Below, piece after piece: positions 17,532 to 25,743 of a DNA stretch of 64,000 nucleotides (positions are counted from its first letter, which is position 1; every line of letters begins with the position of its first letter). The notes beneath the pieces were generated by a model, which had not been told where the DNA came from, did no database searches, and saw nothing but the letters and a program-made list of their open reading frames with translations. The DNA comes from Cytophagales bacterium (GTDB lineage: Bacteria; Bacteroidota; Bacteroidia; Cytophagales; Thermoflexibacteraceae). A program made the position numbers and the translations under genes. The stretch is taken from assembly GCA_013299115.1 (NCBI GenBank), contig JAAFKA010000021.1, positions 1-64,000 on the forward strand, written 5' to 3'.

Positions 17532-18917
17532 CTAATTTTCCTGTTTAGTTTCCCAACCCAATTCTGAAATGTTGCCAATAAAAGGAATAGCCCCAAACCG
17601 ACCTTGCAAATAGGCTTTGCGAATGTCTAAATCTTTGCGAGGTGCAAATTCCTCTAAGGAATAGCATTGTGTTGCTCCGTTTTCGTCTTTTTCTGTAAAC
17701 CAAATTTCGTCACGTCTAAGCAAATCCAAATTCAATAAATTAGATTCATGTGTCGTAACAATTAACTGATTTTCAACACCTTGCGAAATAGTTAAAAACA
17801 ATTCTATGATTTTATAAGTCAGTTCAGGGTGCAAACTACGGTCTATTTCGTCTATGAAAATGGTCATGGGCGAAGTTTGCAAATGTGCTAAAAGAGGAAT
17901 ATAATCCATAATTGTTTTCGTGCCATCAGATTCTTCTGAATTATCAAATGCAACCTCAATATTATTACCCTTGTGAATATTTAGCTGCACCGCAACTTCT
18001 AATTCATTATTATCATTTTTTTGAATTAGCACATTTTGTCGAATTTTGGTTGTGGCAACAGCAAAAGAGTTATACTGCATAAATTGAAGCACATCTCTAC
18101 GCTGTTCATTAGTTAAACTTTCTAAAAAATCTTTTGTATTTAGACGAAAAGCATTAATTTCTTTGATGCCTGTATTAAAATAAGGGATATATTGATTTAG
18201 TATGTTTAGAAAGTTTTGTATGTGGGGATTAGTATTTTTATTTTTCAAGCCAATATCTTTTATTGTATTTGAGAATATAACAAATATGTAGATATTAAAA
18301 AAAACAAAAACATCTTTAAATATTTTTATTTTTTCATCTGCCTCCTCTAAATTTTTCCCATTTATTTCGGTCAAAAAAAGTTGGTCGTGTTGCAAATCCT
18401 CAAAATACACATCAAAACGGTTTTGTGTTTTTTTGTCTAATTTTAGCCCCAATTTGCTTTGAATTTTGCCTTCTGCGGTAAGGTTTCTCTCAAAAATTGC
18501 TATTTCTTTTGTCTTACCTATTTCAAAAAGCCATTCTTCCTTTATTTTTCTTTCGTTCAGTTGCACCACAAAACCATAAGCATAGACTTTGTTTGCCAAT
18601 TTTAGTTCAAATTCAAATTTGGTGGCTTGTTGCAAATTTTCGTTGCCCAACCGAAAATGTTTGTTGTCTGTAATGGTGTTTTTTATTCCACCTACAATAA
18701 TTTGTTTGGCAAAATCAACAGCTTTCAACAAATTGGATTTTCCAGAGGCATTTGCCCCATAAATTACAGCAGCTTTGAGCATATTAACAGGCAAAGAATC
18801 CTCTTTTTTTCCTTTGATGAGGTGTGTAGGGTGATTTTCTGCCTTGCCCGCCACCATAGAAAAAATGGTTTCTTTGTCAAAAGACATAAAATTTTCGACC
18901 TTGAATGTAATTAGCAT
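17532..18917 (-). CDS. RloA-like AAA (ABC-type) ATPase
   Basis: A 461-aa SMC/OLD-like ATPase. It opens MLITFKVENFMSFDKE, typical of AAA_15/AAA_21 proteins, with Walker A YGANASGKSNLL near residue 55, an ATPase lobe interrupted by a helical insert, Walker B MTIFIDEIDRSLHPEL near 360 and a His switch VTTHESNLLNLD. The tail QGRFGAIPFIGN is common in RloA-type partners of RloB. It is probably the sensor or motor of a two-gene defence module with the following gene. A dyad with 7-nt arms lies about 20 nt upstream of the start codon. Confidence 0.85.
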   Translation of the reverse strand: MLITFKVENFMSFDKETIFSMVAGKAENHPTHLIKGKKEDSLPVNMLKAAVIYGANASGKSNLLKAVDFAKQIIVGGIKNTITDNKHFRLGNENLQQATKFEFELKLANKVYAYGFVVQLNERKIKEEWLFEIGKTKEIAIFERNLTAEGKIQSKLGLKLDKKTQNRFDVYFEDLQHDQLFLTEINGKNLEEADEKIKIFKDVFVFFNIYIFVIFSNTIKDIGLKNKNTNPHIQNFLNILNQYIPYFNTGIKEINAFRLNTKDFLESLTNEQRRDVLQFMQYNSFAVATTKIRQNVLIQKNDNNELEVAVQLNIHKGNNIEVAFDNSEESDGTKTIMDYIPLLAHLQTSPMTIFIDEIDRSLHPELTYKIIELFLTISQGVENQLIVTTHESNLLNLDLLRRDEIWFTEKDENGATQCYSLEEFAPRKDLDIRKAYLQGRFGAIPFIGNISELGWETKQEN

Positions 18918-18938
18918 AATCGTATTTTTTGTGCAATA

Positions 18939-18957
18939 TACGTGATATTTTCACGTA
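18939..18957. promoter_or_regulatory. Possible operator dyad upstream of the RloAB operon
   Basis: TACGTGA (18939-18945), five bases, then TCACGTA (18951-18957) form a perfect dyad between the RloA start (18917) and the DUF4386 gene end (18989). Its size and location fit a repressor site, which would be useful for a toxic defence module, but no regulator gene is next to it. Confidence 0.35.
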
Positions 18958-18988
18958 AAAACAAAATAAATTGGCTTTTTTTGCTTTA

Positions 18989-19690
18989 TTAAATCATTTT
19001 ATTTTCTTTTGCCCCCATCACCAACAGCCACAAACACATTCCAATTTCGCCCAAACTTGCGGGCAAACCGATAAAAGAAGCAACGCCAAGTTTTGAATAA
19101 TTTGGTAGCAAAGAAAACCCCAAGAAATTTATAAGATAGCCAAAACAGCCCAGCATTAACAAAAATCCTAAGACTTTGGGCAGAATTTCTGACTTGAAAA
19201 CCAAATAGCCAAACGGAAATAACCAAAGTCCCCAAAATATCTGCACAATTAAAATTCCATCGTTGTATTGGCTTAAGTAAAACAATACTTGTGCTTGTAA
19301 CTCCTGATTGGTAAATACTTCAAGATAATTTTTGCCACCTATCAAGGATAAAACCGCATATTTATTCTGCATATTGAGAAACGAAATGGGTACACTCACG
19401 ATTGCCAAAATCACCATCAGTTTAGCGTAAGCTTCATCAACAAATCTCAATAATTTGTAAAGCACCAAAGGCAGAAACAAAAAGAAACTGTAGCAAGCCA
19501 AACTGCTCACAATTCCAAGCCGAAAAAGTGTTTCATTTGCCACTATATTCTGAAAAGTAGTTGCTGCATTGTCCCAAACAACGAGTTGTTTGGGTACGTA
19601 TATGAGGCTAAAAATACCTGTCAATACAACGCCTAAATATAGCAAACCTGCAATTCTTGCTACTTTTTTGTTTGAAATTGTGTTTTCCAT
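18989..19690 (-). CDS. DUF4386 family membrane protein
   Basis: A 233-aa polytopic membrane protein with about six hydrophobic segments. The start ISNKKVARIAGLLYLGVVLTGIF and the internal ETLFRLGIVSSLACYSFF and VSVPISFLN segments are typical of DUF4386 proteins, whose function is not known. It starts 15 nt after the stop of the 142-aa membrane protein and is probably expressed with it. Confidence 0.8.
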   Translation of the reverse strand: MENTISNKKVARIAGLLYLGVVLTGIFSLIYVPKQLVVWDNAATTFQNIVANETLFRLGIVSSLACYSFFLFLPLVLYKLLRFVDEAYAKLMVILAIVSVPISFLNMQNKYAVLSLIGGKNYLEVFTNQELQAQVLFYLSQYNDGILIVQIFWGLWLFPFGYLVFKSEILPKVLGFLLMLGCFGYLINFLGFSLLPNYSKLGVASFIGLPASLGEIGMCLWLLVMGAKENKMI

Positions 19691-19705
19691 TGCAATAGAT
19701 TTTGT

Positions 19706-20134
19706 TTAGTTTACTGTATTTTCTCTCTGCCAATTCCACGCACACCACACAACGAAGGAGGTAATGCAACTTTCCAAAATAGCTAAGAATACATAAAAAG
19801 CATACCACTCATATTTGTAGGTATCAAAGGCTATCAAAACCATAATGGCAGTAAAAAATAATCCAAATATGATGTTCAACCATTTATTGAGTTGCGGTTT
19901 TAAAACCAAAGACAAGAAAACCATTACGGCAGGAATAGCCAATAAAATTGCAGCACCAAATAATTTTGTAGGGCTGTTCAGTAGATTAATGCCACTGATT
20001 AATCCTTCCACTTTTTTGGGAACATACAACTCAAAATAGTCGCCATACAAATAACACAGAGTTACCGATGCCCAAAGTGCCGAAAGTTTGATTTTGACGT
20101 TGATTTCAAAATCTTGTAAATTATTTTTGTTCAT
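19706..20134 (-). CDS. Small four-helix membrane protein (DUF6326-like)
   Basis: 142 aa with four hydrophobic helices. The segment IKLSALWASVTLCYLYGDYFELYVP resembles the N-terminus of proteins grouped as DUF6326; this assignment is from memory of the motif. Function unknown. It lies 15 nt upstream of the DUF4386 gene on the same strand, with a 37-bp-arm palindrome upstream of its start. Confidence 0.65.
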   Translation of the reverse strand: MNKNNLQDFEINVKIKLSALWASVTLCYLYGDYFELYVPKKVEGLISGINLLNSPTKLFGAAILLAIPAVMVFLSLVLKPQLNKWLNIIFGLFFTAIMVLIAFDTYKYEWYAFYVFLAILESCITSFVVWCAWNWQRENTVN

Positions 20135-20220
20135 ATTTTTTATTATTTTGTAGTGATTTAAGTAATATGTTGCTGTTCGAGTGTTCTTCTGTTGTTTTCA
20201 ATAATTGATAAGAGTTGTTG

Positions 20221-20295
20221 ATAGTTGTAAAAAGTGTTTTTAAAGATGACATCTTTTAAAAAGATGTCATCTTTAAAAACACTTTTTACAACTAT
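20221..20295. repeat. 37-bp-arm perfect palindrome
   Basis: The arm 20221-20257 (begins ATAGTTGTAAAAAGTG, ends GACATCTTTT) is the exact reverse complement of 20259-20295, with a single base between. It lies between the end of the ABC ATPase (20308) and the start of the 142-aa gene (20134), both on the minus strand. It could end transcription of the ATPase, but an arm this long with almost no loop would extrude as a cruciform and looks more like a palindromic element. The core AAAGATGACAT recurs near 490-516. Confidence 0.9.
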
Positions 20296-20307
20296 TCATT
20301 GTCATCT

Positions 20308-21201
20308 TTATATCGTAATCGTATCCACTTTCTTAGAAATCGTAGCAAAATAGACATCTTCCAAATTGGCTTCGATAGGCTCAAAACTTGCATCGGGTTT
20401 TGCCTCTGCCACCACGTGAATCTGCGTTTTGCCCTCGTGCAGGTGCGTAGAAATCACTTTGTAGTCTGGTTTGTTGCGGTATTGGGTTATTTCTTGGCGG
20501 TTAATCAACTTACGCCACACCTTGCCCTGAATTTCATTCAGCAAATCTTTGGGGTGACCTTGTGCCATGAGTTCACCCAAACAAATAATTGCCATATCTT
20601 TACACAAATTGCTCACGTCCTCGACTATGTGCGTAGAGAGAATGACAATCGTATTTTCGCCAATTTCACTCAACAAATTGTGAAAACGGTTGCGTTCTGC
20701 GGGGTCAAGTCCTGCCGTTGGCTCATCTACAATTATCAACTTCGGGTTGCCAATAAGGGCCTGTGCAATACCAAATCGTTGTTTCATACCACCTGAATAG
20801 GTGCCGAGGTTTTTGCTCTTGGTGTGATACAAATTCACTTTTTGTAACAGGGCTGTTACAATTTCCTTCCGTTCCGCAGAATTGGTAATTCCTTTGAGGC
20901 TGGCTATGTGGTCCAGCATGGTTTCTGCCGACACTTTGGGATAAACCCCAAACTCTTGGGGCAAATAACCCAACTGTTTGCGAACTTCGTTTTTCTCTTG
21001 CAACACATTCAAATCTCCCAAAAAAATGCTGCCTGAGTCGGCTTCCTGCAAAGTGGCAATGGTACGCATCAGTGAGGATTTGCCTGCACCGTTAGGTCCC
21101 AGTAAACCAAACATTCCCTTCGGAATAGTCAAATTGATACCTTTTAAGGCATGAACTCCGTTTGAATAGGTTTTAGATAGGTTTTTTATTTCGAGCTGCA
21201 T
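20308..21201 (-). CDS. ABC transporter ATP-binding protein
   Basis: A 297-aa ABC ATPase of the ABC-2 exporter class. The start at 21201 (MQLEIKNLSKTYSNGVHALKG) is the natural one. An upstream ATG at 21309 would add 36 residues made of a repeated FGFEKPKS sequence that comes from a non-coding direct repeat. Motifs: Walker A LLGPNGAGKSS, Q-loop YLPQEFG, signature TYSGGMKQR, Walker B LIIVDEPTAGLDP and H-loop ILSTHIVED. About 75 C-terminal residues follow, as in ATPases that serve permease/M1 fusion proteins. Its likely partner is the 1211-aa permease at 9879-13514. Confidence 0.9.
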   Translation of the reverse strand: MQLEIKNLSKTYSNGVHALKGINLTIPKGMFGLLGPNGAGKSSLMRTIATLQEADSGSIFLGDLNVLQEKNEVRKQLGYLPQEFGVYPKVSAETMLDHIASLKGITNSAERKEIVTALLQKVNLYHTKSKNLGTYSGGMKQRFGIAQALIGNPKLIIVDEPTAGLDPAERNRFHNLLSEIGENTIVILSTHIVEDVSNLCKDMAIICLGELMAQGHPKDLLNEIQGKVWRKLINRQEITQYRNKPDYKVISTHLHEGKTQIHVVAEAKPDASFEPIEANLEDVYFATISKKVDTITI

Positions 21202-21228
21202 ATCGTTAATGGTGAATTGTAAGTTTTT

Positions 21229-21310
21229 AATTGTAAATTTTAGAAGTGATTTTGGTTTCTCAAAACCAAAATGCAAACGTGATTTTGGTTTCTCAAAACC
21301 AAAATGCAAG
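21229..21310. repeat. Direct/inverted repeat GATTTTGGTTTCTCAAAACC
   Basis: The sequence GTGATTTTGGTTTCTCAAAACCAAAATGCAA occurs twice in tandem and is itself palindromic (TTTTGGTTT/AAAACCAAAA). It lies directly upstream of the ABC ATPase start and creates a false N-terminal extension in that frame. Confidence 0.75.
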
Positions 21311-21660
21311 GTGTTTTTTGCATAGTAATCTCAAATACAATGCTAAAAATTAACTACTTGCTAATCAATTAATTAGCAATAAAAATTTGCAAATAAAGTG
21401 TTCAAAAATGAATAGTTTGTTCGCAAATGAACAAACTGCATATTCGCCTTTTAGCCGTATAACGTAAATTGCGTAGTATGTAACACACGCTAAAGCGTAT
21501 GTTACATTCCTACTACGCAACTTACATTATATATTTACCTTCAGGCTAATGATTGAAGTGATTATCACATTCGCCTAAAGGCGAATATACAGGTTACTAA
21601 TAAAATTTTTGCAAAAAAATTTTATTAATCAATATTTTTATCTTAAACTTGCAAAGTAAA
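21311..21660. repeat. Spacer with nested palindromes
   Basis: No gene is seen. A long imperfect inverted repeat spans 21464-21525, with arms based on TTGCGTAGTA...GTAACA and its complement around the core ACGCTAAAGCGT. It is enclosed by ATTCGCC near 21441 and the palindrome ATTCGCCTAAAGGCGAAT near 21570. AATAAAATTTTT/AAAAATTTTATT lies at about 21599-21626. The core is the same one repeated three times at 40326-40403. Confidence 0.6.
21608..21640 (+). promoter_or_regulatory. Likely promoter of tRNA-Ala
   Basis: TTTG at 21608-21611, 21 nt, then TATTTTTA at 21633-21640 is one base from the TAnnTTTG consensus. The expected start is about 20 nt before the tRNA. Confidence 0.4.
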
Positions 21661-21665
21661 CAAAT

Positions 21666-21739
21666 GGGGGATTAGCTCAGCTGGCTAGAGTATTTGCATG
21701 GCATGCAAAGGGTCGTCGGTTCGAATCCGATATTCTCCA
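21666..21739 (+). tRNA. tRNA-Ala (GGC)
   Basis: A complete cloverleaf of 74 nt: acceptor GGGGGAT/ATTCTCC with G-U pairs, D-stem GCTC/GAGT, anticodon stem TTTGC/GCAAA with loop ATGGCAT (anticodon GGC), T-arm GTCGG-TTCGAAT-CCGAT and discriminator A. CCA is not encoded. A promoter-like site lies upstream and a hairpin terminator downstream. Confidence 0.93.
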
Positions 21740-21762
21740 CATGATAAACTATAGTTTTAATA

Positions 21763-21800
21763 AAACAGCCCTTAATTGAAAAAATTAGGGGCTGTTTTTC
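21763..21800 (+). terminator. Intrinsic terminator after tRNA-Ala
   Basis: The hairpin AACAGCCCTTAATT / AATTAGGGGCTGTT is followed directly by a run of T, 24 nt past the tRNA end. Confidence 0.8.
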
Positions 21801-21898
21801 TTTGTTAAAAAAACTAATTTTGTAATTTTTGGTTTACTAACAAGGTAAATTATGTATTATTCCAATCTATAACTACTTCTAATTGTGCAGTGGCACTT

Positions 21899-23896
21899 AT
21901 GATAAAAAACTTTCCTTTTTTCTATTGCCTTTTGTGGTTATTTTTTGCTTGCAATAGCCTTTCTGCTCAATCTGTTGTGTTGTTAGATCACTTAGAAACT
22001 GCCTACGATTTGGGTGGCGAAAATACATTGGTTTTGCAAGACGAAACAAGCAACCTGACCATAGAAAATATTTTGCAACCTGCTTACCAAGCACAATTTC
22101 AGAAAAGAACCGAAAAAACTTTTCATTTCGGAACAAATAATCATGCCTATTGGATAAAGTTTAAAATCCAAAATCTGCATCAAGCCACTTTTATTTTAGA
22201 ATGTGTAGAAGCCTACAAAAGTCATATAGACCTTTATACGCTAACAGACGAAAATTTGGGGACTTATACAATTCAAAAAGCAGGGGCAGCAGTGAATTGG
22301 AAAGACAAAAAATTGCCTCATTACTACGCTGCGTTTTATTTAGACTCCAAAGCCCAACCGACTACTTATTACCTTCGGTTGGTAAATAATGGGGTTATTT
22401 CGCCTCTCAAAATTCAGACTCATGCTTCTTTTACAGATTTTTATCAACTCAAAAATCTTTTTCTTGGCATTTTTATTGGCTTGTTTTGTTTTTCGTTGGT
22501 TTACAATTTGTATGCAGCTTATTTATCTAAACAAAAAATCTATCTCATTTATAGTTTTTTAGCAACTACTTATGTTTTGTTCAGCCTTTACTTTGAAGGT
22601 TATATGGGCTGGATTCTCAAAGGCTTTGAATGGAACAACCAACACTACCAGTATGTTGGCGGCAGTGTGATGTATGGCACACTTTCCATTAGTTTATTGG
22701 TCTATGGACTAACTTTTTTTAAAGTACCTACCAACAGTTATTTTTTCCGAATTGCTGCTTTACTTATTATTTGTTACCTCTGTTATTTTTTTATTCCTCC
22801 TTATTGGGGGGCTTTGTTTGGGCAACTACTGGGTGGTTGCACCTTGGTTTATGCAGTCTGTTTGGGCGTAAGCGGAGTTCGCAAAAAAATTGCTGGAGCT
22901 TTTTATTATCTTTTGGCTTATATTGTGCTATTGTCTTTTTCTCTCCTCGAAGATATGCGGGTAACTTTTGGCTTTCCTTATTACTTTCCTCTTTCTTACT
23001 TGACCTTGGGGTTTTTGTCAGAAATGTTAACATTGGCTTATGGTTTAAGTTACCACATGAACAACCACAAGCTAAAATTAGAGCAAGATAATTTGCGAAT
23101 AACAGCCGAAAACTTGCAACTCATAGAAGAGCAAAAAGAAAGATTGGAGGAATTGGTCAATCTCCGAACAGCCGAACTTCAAAAACAAACTTTTGAACTC
23201 GAACAAGCCAATGAAACAAAAAACAAGCTATTTGCTATTATTGGACATGACTTGCGAAGCCCCATTGCCAATTTGGGTAGTATTTTAGATATGGTGAGAG
23301 AAAATCAGGTAACACAAGAGGAGTTTTTTATGCTTTTGCCTAAGCTACACGACAGGGTAAAAAACTTGCGATATACCTTAGAAAATTTATTAGAATGGTC
23401 TTACTCCCAATTAGAAGGTTTGCAAACAAAGCCTACCTCTGTTTATTTGCCCCAACTCATAGAGGAAAAGGTTAATTTTTTGGCAGATTTGGCACAAATG
23501 AAAGCAATTAGTTTTGAAACCTCTATACAAGCCGAACTTACTATATGGGCAGACGAAAACCATTTGCGGTTAATTTTGCGAAATTTGCTGAACAATGCCA
23601 TTAAGTTCACAAATCCAAACGGAATAGTTACTATCAAAGGCTATGACAGCCCTTTGCAAAAAGATTTTGCAGAAATAGCCATTCAAGATACAGGCGTGGG
23701 TATGTCCGCCAGCAAACTCAAAACCTTGTTTCACCCTAACCAATCTGTTTCTACCTACGGCACAGCAGGCGAAAAAGGCACAGGTTTGGGCTTACTCCTC
23801 TGCAAAGAAACGGTAGAAAAAAACGGTGGGCAGATTTGGGTAACAAGTGAGGAGGGCAAGGGCAGCACTTTTTATTTTACGATGCCAAAAAATTAA
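21899..23896 (+). CDS. 7TMR-DISM sensor histidine kinase
   Basis: About 665 aa starting at the second in-frame ATG (MIKNFPFFYCLL); an ATG at 21890 adds three residues. A signal peptide ends near SLSAQ. The 7TMR-DISM extracellular sensor domain (residues about 40-175, AYWIKFKIQN) is followed by seven membrane helices (about 190-385), a coiled coil, HisKA with the phospho-accepting His in IIGHDLRSPIANL, and a HATPase with N-box LRNLLNNAIKF, G1 DTGVGMS and G2 GEKGTGLGLLLC. There is no receiver domain and no response regulator next door. DISM domains often bind carbohydrates or small ligands; the ligand is unknown. The sigma factor gene follows 120 nt later on the same strand. Confidence 0.9.
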   Translation: MIKNFPFFYCLLWLFFACNSLSAQSVVLLDHLETAYDLGGENTLVLQDETSNLTIENILQPAYQAQFQKRTEKTFHFGTNNHAYWIKFKIQNLHQATFILECVEAYKSHIDLYTLTDENLGTYTIQKAGAAVNWKDKKLPHYYAAFYLDSKAQPTTYYLRLVNNGVISPLKIQTHASFTDFYQLKNLFLGIFIGLFCFSLVYNLYAAYLSKQKIYLIYSFLATTYVLFSLYFEGYMGWILKGFEWNNQHYQYVGGSVMYGTLSISLLVYGLTFFKVPTNSYFFRIAALLIICYLCYFFIPPYWGALFGQLLGGCTLVYAVCLGVSGVRKKIAGAFYYLLAYIVLLSFSLLEDMRVTFGFPYYFPLSYLTLGFLSEMLTLAYGLSYHMNNHKLKLEQDNLRITAENLQLIEEQKERLEELVNLRTAELQKQTFELEQANETKNKLFAIIGHDLRSPIANLGSILDMVRENQVTQEEFFMLLPKLHDRVKNLRYTLENLLEWSYSQLEGLQTKPTSVYLPQLIEEKVNFLADLAQMKAISFETSIQAELTIWADENHLRLILRNLLNNAIKFTNPNGIVTIKGYDSPLQKDFAEIAIQDTGVGMSASKLKTLFHPNQSVSTYGTAGEKGTGLGLLLCKETVEKNGGQIWVTSEEGKGSTFYFTMPKN

Positions 23897-23988
23897 GTTA
23901 ATCTTGCAGCTATAATCACACCCTCCGAACAATCAATAAAATATTTTATTTTCTGAAAAAATATTTTAACTTGCTGCTAAATTTCGGT

Positions 23989-23996
23989 TACTTTTG
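23989..23996 (+). promoter_or_regulatory. Possible -7 element of the sigma factor gene
   Basis: TACTTTTG matches TAnnTTTG and lies 20 nt before the ATG at 24017. A TTG upstream is a few bases too close for the usual -33 spacing, so this is tentative. Confidence 0.3.
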
Positions 23997-24016
23997 TCTA
24001 TTTCAGCAATCAACTA

Positions 24017-24595
24017 ATGAAAAAAGAAATTGGTTTTACAAGTGAGGTCTATCTCATAGCCCAGATTCAGGAGGGCAACCAGAAAGCCTTGCAATACTTA
24101 TACAAACAACACTATGCTATGATTGAGAACCTTATTCGCAAGAATAGTGGTTCGGAGGAAGATGCACAGGAGATTTATCAAGAAGCTATGTTGGTGGTTT
24201 ACGAAAAATTAAATCAACCTGCTTTTCAGTTGTCTTGTTCTTTGAAAACCTATATCTATTCGGTTTGCCGAAATATGTGGATGTATCAACTGCGAAAAAA
24301 TGAGCAAGCCGAAACTCGTTTTCAAGATTTTGAGCAATATTTGCCCATAGACCATACACCCGCAGAAGGCGAAAATCCTGAATATGAAACTTTGCTAAAC
24401 GAAGTGATGAACTACATAGACGATAAATGTAGGCAACTATTGGAGTTATTTTATTATCATAATTTGCCTTTGGAAACCATAGCCCAAAAATTAGGCTACA
24501 ATAATAGTAATACTGCCAAAAGCAAAAAAAATAAGTGTATGGAAAAGGCAAGAGAAAAAGCCAAAGAGCTAATAGACAAGTTTCATAAGGAATAA
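24017..24595 (+). CDS. ECF-type RNA polymerase sigma-70 factor
   Basis: 192 aa. Region 2 is at about 25-95 (YKQHYAMIENLIRKNSG, EEDAQEIYQEAMLVVYEKL, KTYIYSVCRNMWMYQLRK). Region 4 is at about 130-185 (CRQLLELFYYHNLPLETIA, LGYNNSNTAKSKKNKCMEKA), with NSNTAKSKKNK in the DNA-recognition helix position. This pattern is typical of Bacteroidota sigma-70 family members. An anti-sigma-like membrane protein lies 1.1 kb downstream with a lipoprotein gene between them, a common sigma/anti-sigma arrangement. Confidence 0.9.
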   Translation: MKKEIGFTSEVYLIAQIQEGNQKALQYLYKQHYAMIENLIRKNSGSEEDAQEIYQEAMLVVYEKLNQPAFQLSCSLKTYIYSVCRNMWMYQLRKNEQAETRFQDFEQYLPIDHTPAEGENPEYETLLNEVMNYIDDKCRQLLELFYYHNLPLETIAQKLGYNNSNTAKSKKNKCMEKAREKAKELIDKFHKE

Positions 24596-24600
24596 AAGTT

Positions 24601-24651
24601 GTAGCATAGGCTTTAGCCTGTGTTTTTTACACAGGCTAAAGCCTATGCTAC
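24601..24651. repeat. 23-bp-arm palindrome (GCTTTAGC type)
   Basis: GTAGCATAGGCTTTAGCCTGTGT (24601-24623) and its exact complement (24629-24651) surround TTTTT. It sits 5 nt after the sigma factor stop and may stop or weaken read-through, but no T-run follows it on the plus strand. Related GCTTTAGC palindromes occur at about 8994, 21490, 40326-40403 and 45380-45450. Confidence 0.8.
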
Positions 24652-24769
24652 AATAAAATAAAAAAATTAAATTAAACCTTTGCTTTTCGTTTCTATCAAA
24701 AGAATATAGTGCAGCAAAACAACAGCACTATTTTATTAAAACGCAACAATTTAAACTTTTGATAGCCGT

Positions 24770-25603
24770 ATGAAAATGCAATGGAAAAAAGCCCTATTAG
24801 TTTTGGTAACAATGGGCATCGTATTAACAGGTTGCAAAAAAGCCTTAGAAGATTTGTTTGACTCTGAAGCCAGCGAAGATGATAGCAGCATAGCAGCCCA
24901 AGTCGAAGACATTAATTCGCAAGCTACCGACATCGTCATGAACGAAAACATGGGTGGACGGACAGATGACGAAACCCTAAGCGGAGGACGAACAGAAGGC
25001 AGATTTTTAAATGCAGCTTCTGTTATCTATAACCCCACTACTCGAACTATCACATTCGACTTTGGTGCTACCAATGTACTATGTGATGATGGCAAAAATA
25101 GAAGGGGTAAAATTATAGTAAGATTGGTAGAAGGAAGACCTTTGGTATTGCCTTTTGAAACGGAAACTACTCACGAAAATTATTTTGTGAACGACAATAA
25201 AGTAGAAGGTTTGCGGAGAGAAAGAACAATCTCAACAGGCGTGGGTGTTCGCCAAACCACAATTACAGTGGTAAATAGAACAGTAACTTTTACAGACAAT
25301 AGAGTAGCCACAAGAAATGTGAACCATGTACGGACAAGAACAGTAGTAGGCACAGGTTTCGAATTTAGCACCATAGGCAGTGCCAACGGTACTACTCGCA
25401 AAGGCAGAACTTATACCAATACCATTGTTTTACCTTTGATTTCAAAAACTTCTTGCAACAACAATTTGTTTCCTGTACAGGGAAGTATCAATATGACAGT
25501 CAATTCATTTGAAAATCCTTTTGTATTGGATTTTGGCAACGGAAGTTGCGACAAAACATTTACAGTTACTTACAATGGCAGAACCAAAACTGTTACCCGA
25601 TAA
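24770..25603 (+). CDS. Putative exported lipoprotein
   Basis: 277 aa, not recognised. The N-terminus KALLVLVTMGIVLTGCKK has a clear lipobox (LTGC) and is followed by an acidic linker. The body is rich in Thr, Arg and Asn and alternates polar and hydrophobic residues (TRTITFDFGATNVLC, TTITVVNRTVTF, FTVTYNGRTKTVTR), suggesting an all-beta fold. Two Cys residues near the C-terminus (KTSCNNN, GSCDKT) could pair. It sits between the sigma factor and the anti-sigma-like gene and may be part of that regulon. Confidence 0.7.
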   Translation: MKMQWKKALLVLVTMGIVLTGCKKALEDLFDSEASEDDSSIAAQVEDINSQATDIVMNENMGGRTDDETLSGGRTEGRFLNAASVIYNPTTRTITFDFGATNVLCDDGKNRRGKIIVRLVEGRPLVLPFETETTHENYFVNDNKVEGLRRERTISTGVGVRQTTITVVNRTVTFTDNRVATRNVNHVRTRTVVGTGFEFSTIGSANGTTRKGRTYTNTIVLPLISKTSCNNNLFPVQGSINMTVNSFENPFVLDFGNGSCDKTFTVTYNGRTKTVTR

Positions 25604-25644
25604 TTGATAAAAAAATTGTCAAAGTTTTGGTTGCCAAAAAATAT

Positions 25645-25715
25645 CCTAAACCTTGTAAGGTTTTAGAAACCTTACAAGGTTTGATAAGTAGTTCATTCGC
25701 CTAAGGCGAACATAC
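25645..25715. repeat. Palindromes between lipoprotein and anti-sigma genes
   Basis: AAACCTTGTAAGGTTT and its complement form a hairpin at about 25648-25682. The palindrome ATTCGCCTAAGGCGAA follows at about 25694-25709, a one-base-shorter version of the element near 1868 and 21570. Confidence 0.7.
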
Positions 25716-25743
25716 ACACAAGCAACACAAAACTTTGACAATT

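Noticed and set aside
21202-21309. N-terminal extension of the ABC ATPase
   Set aside because: It encodes a doubled FGFEKPKS segment from a non-coding repeat. The family start fits ATG 21201.
24601-24651. Intrinsic terminator for the sigma factor
   Set aside because: The stem is strong, but no T-run follows on the plus strand and the same palindrome type occurs elsewhere as a repeat, so it is listed as a repeat.
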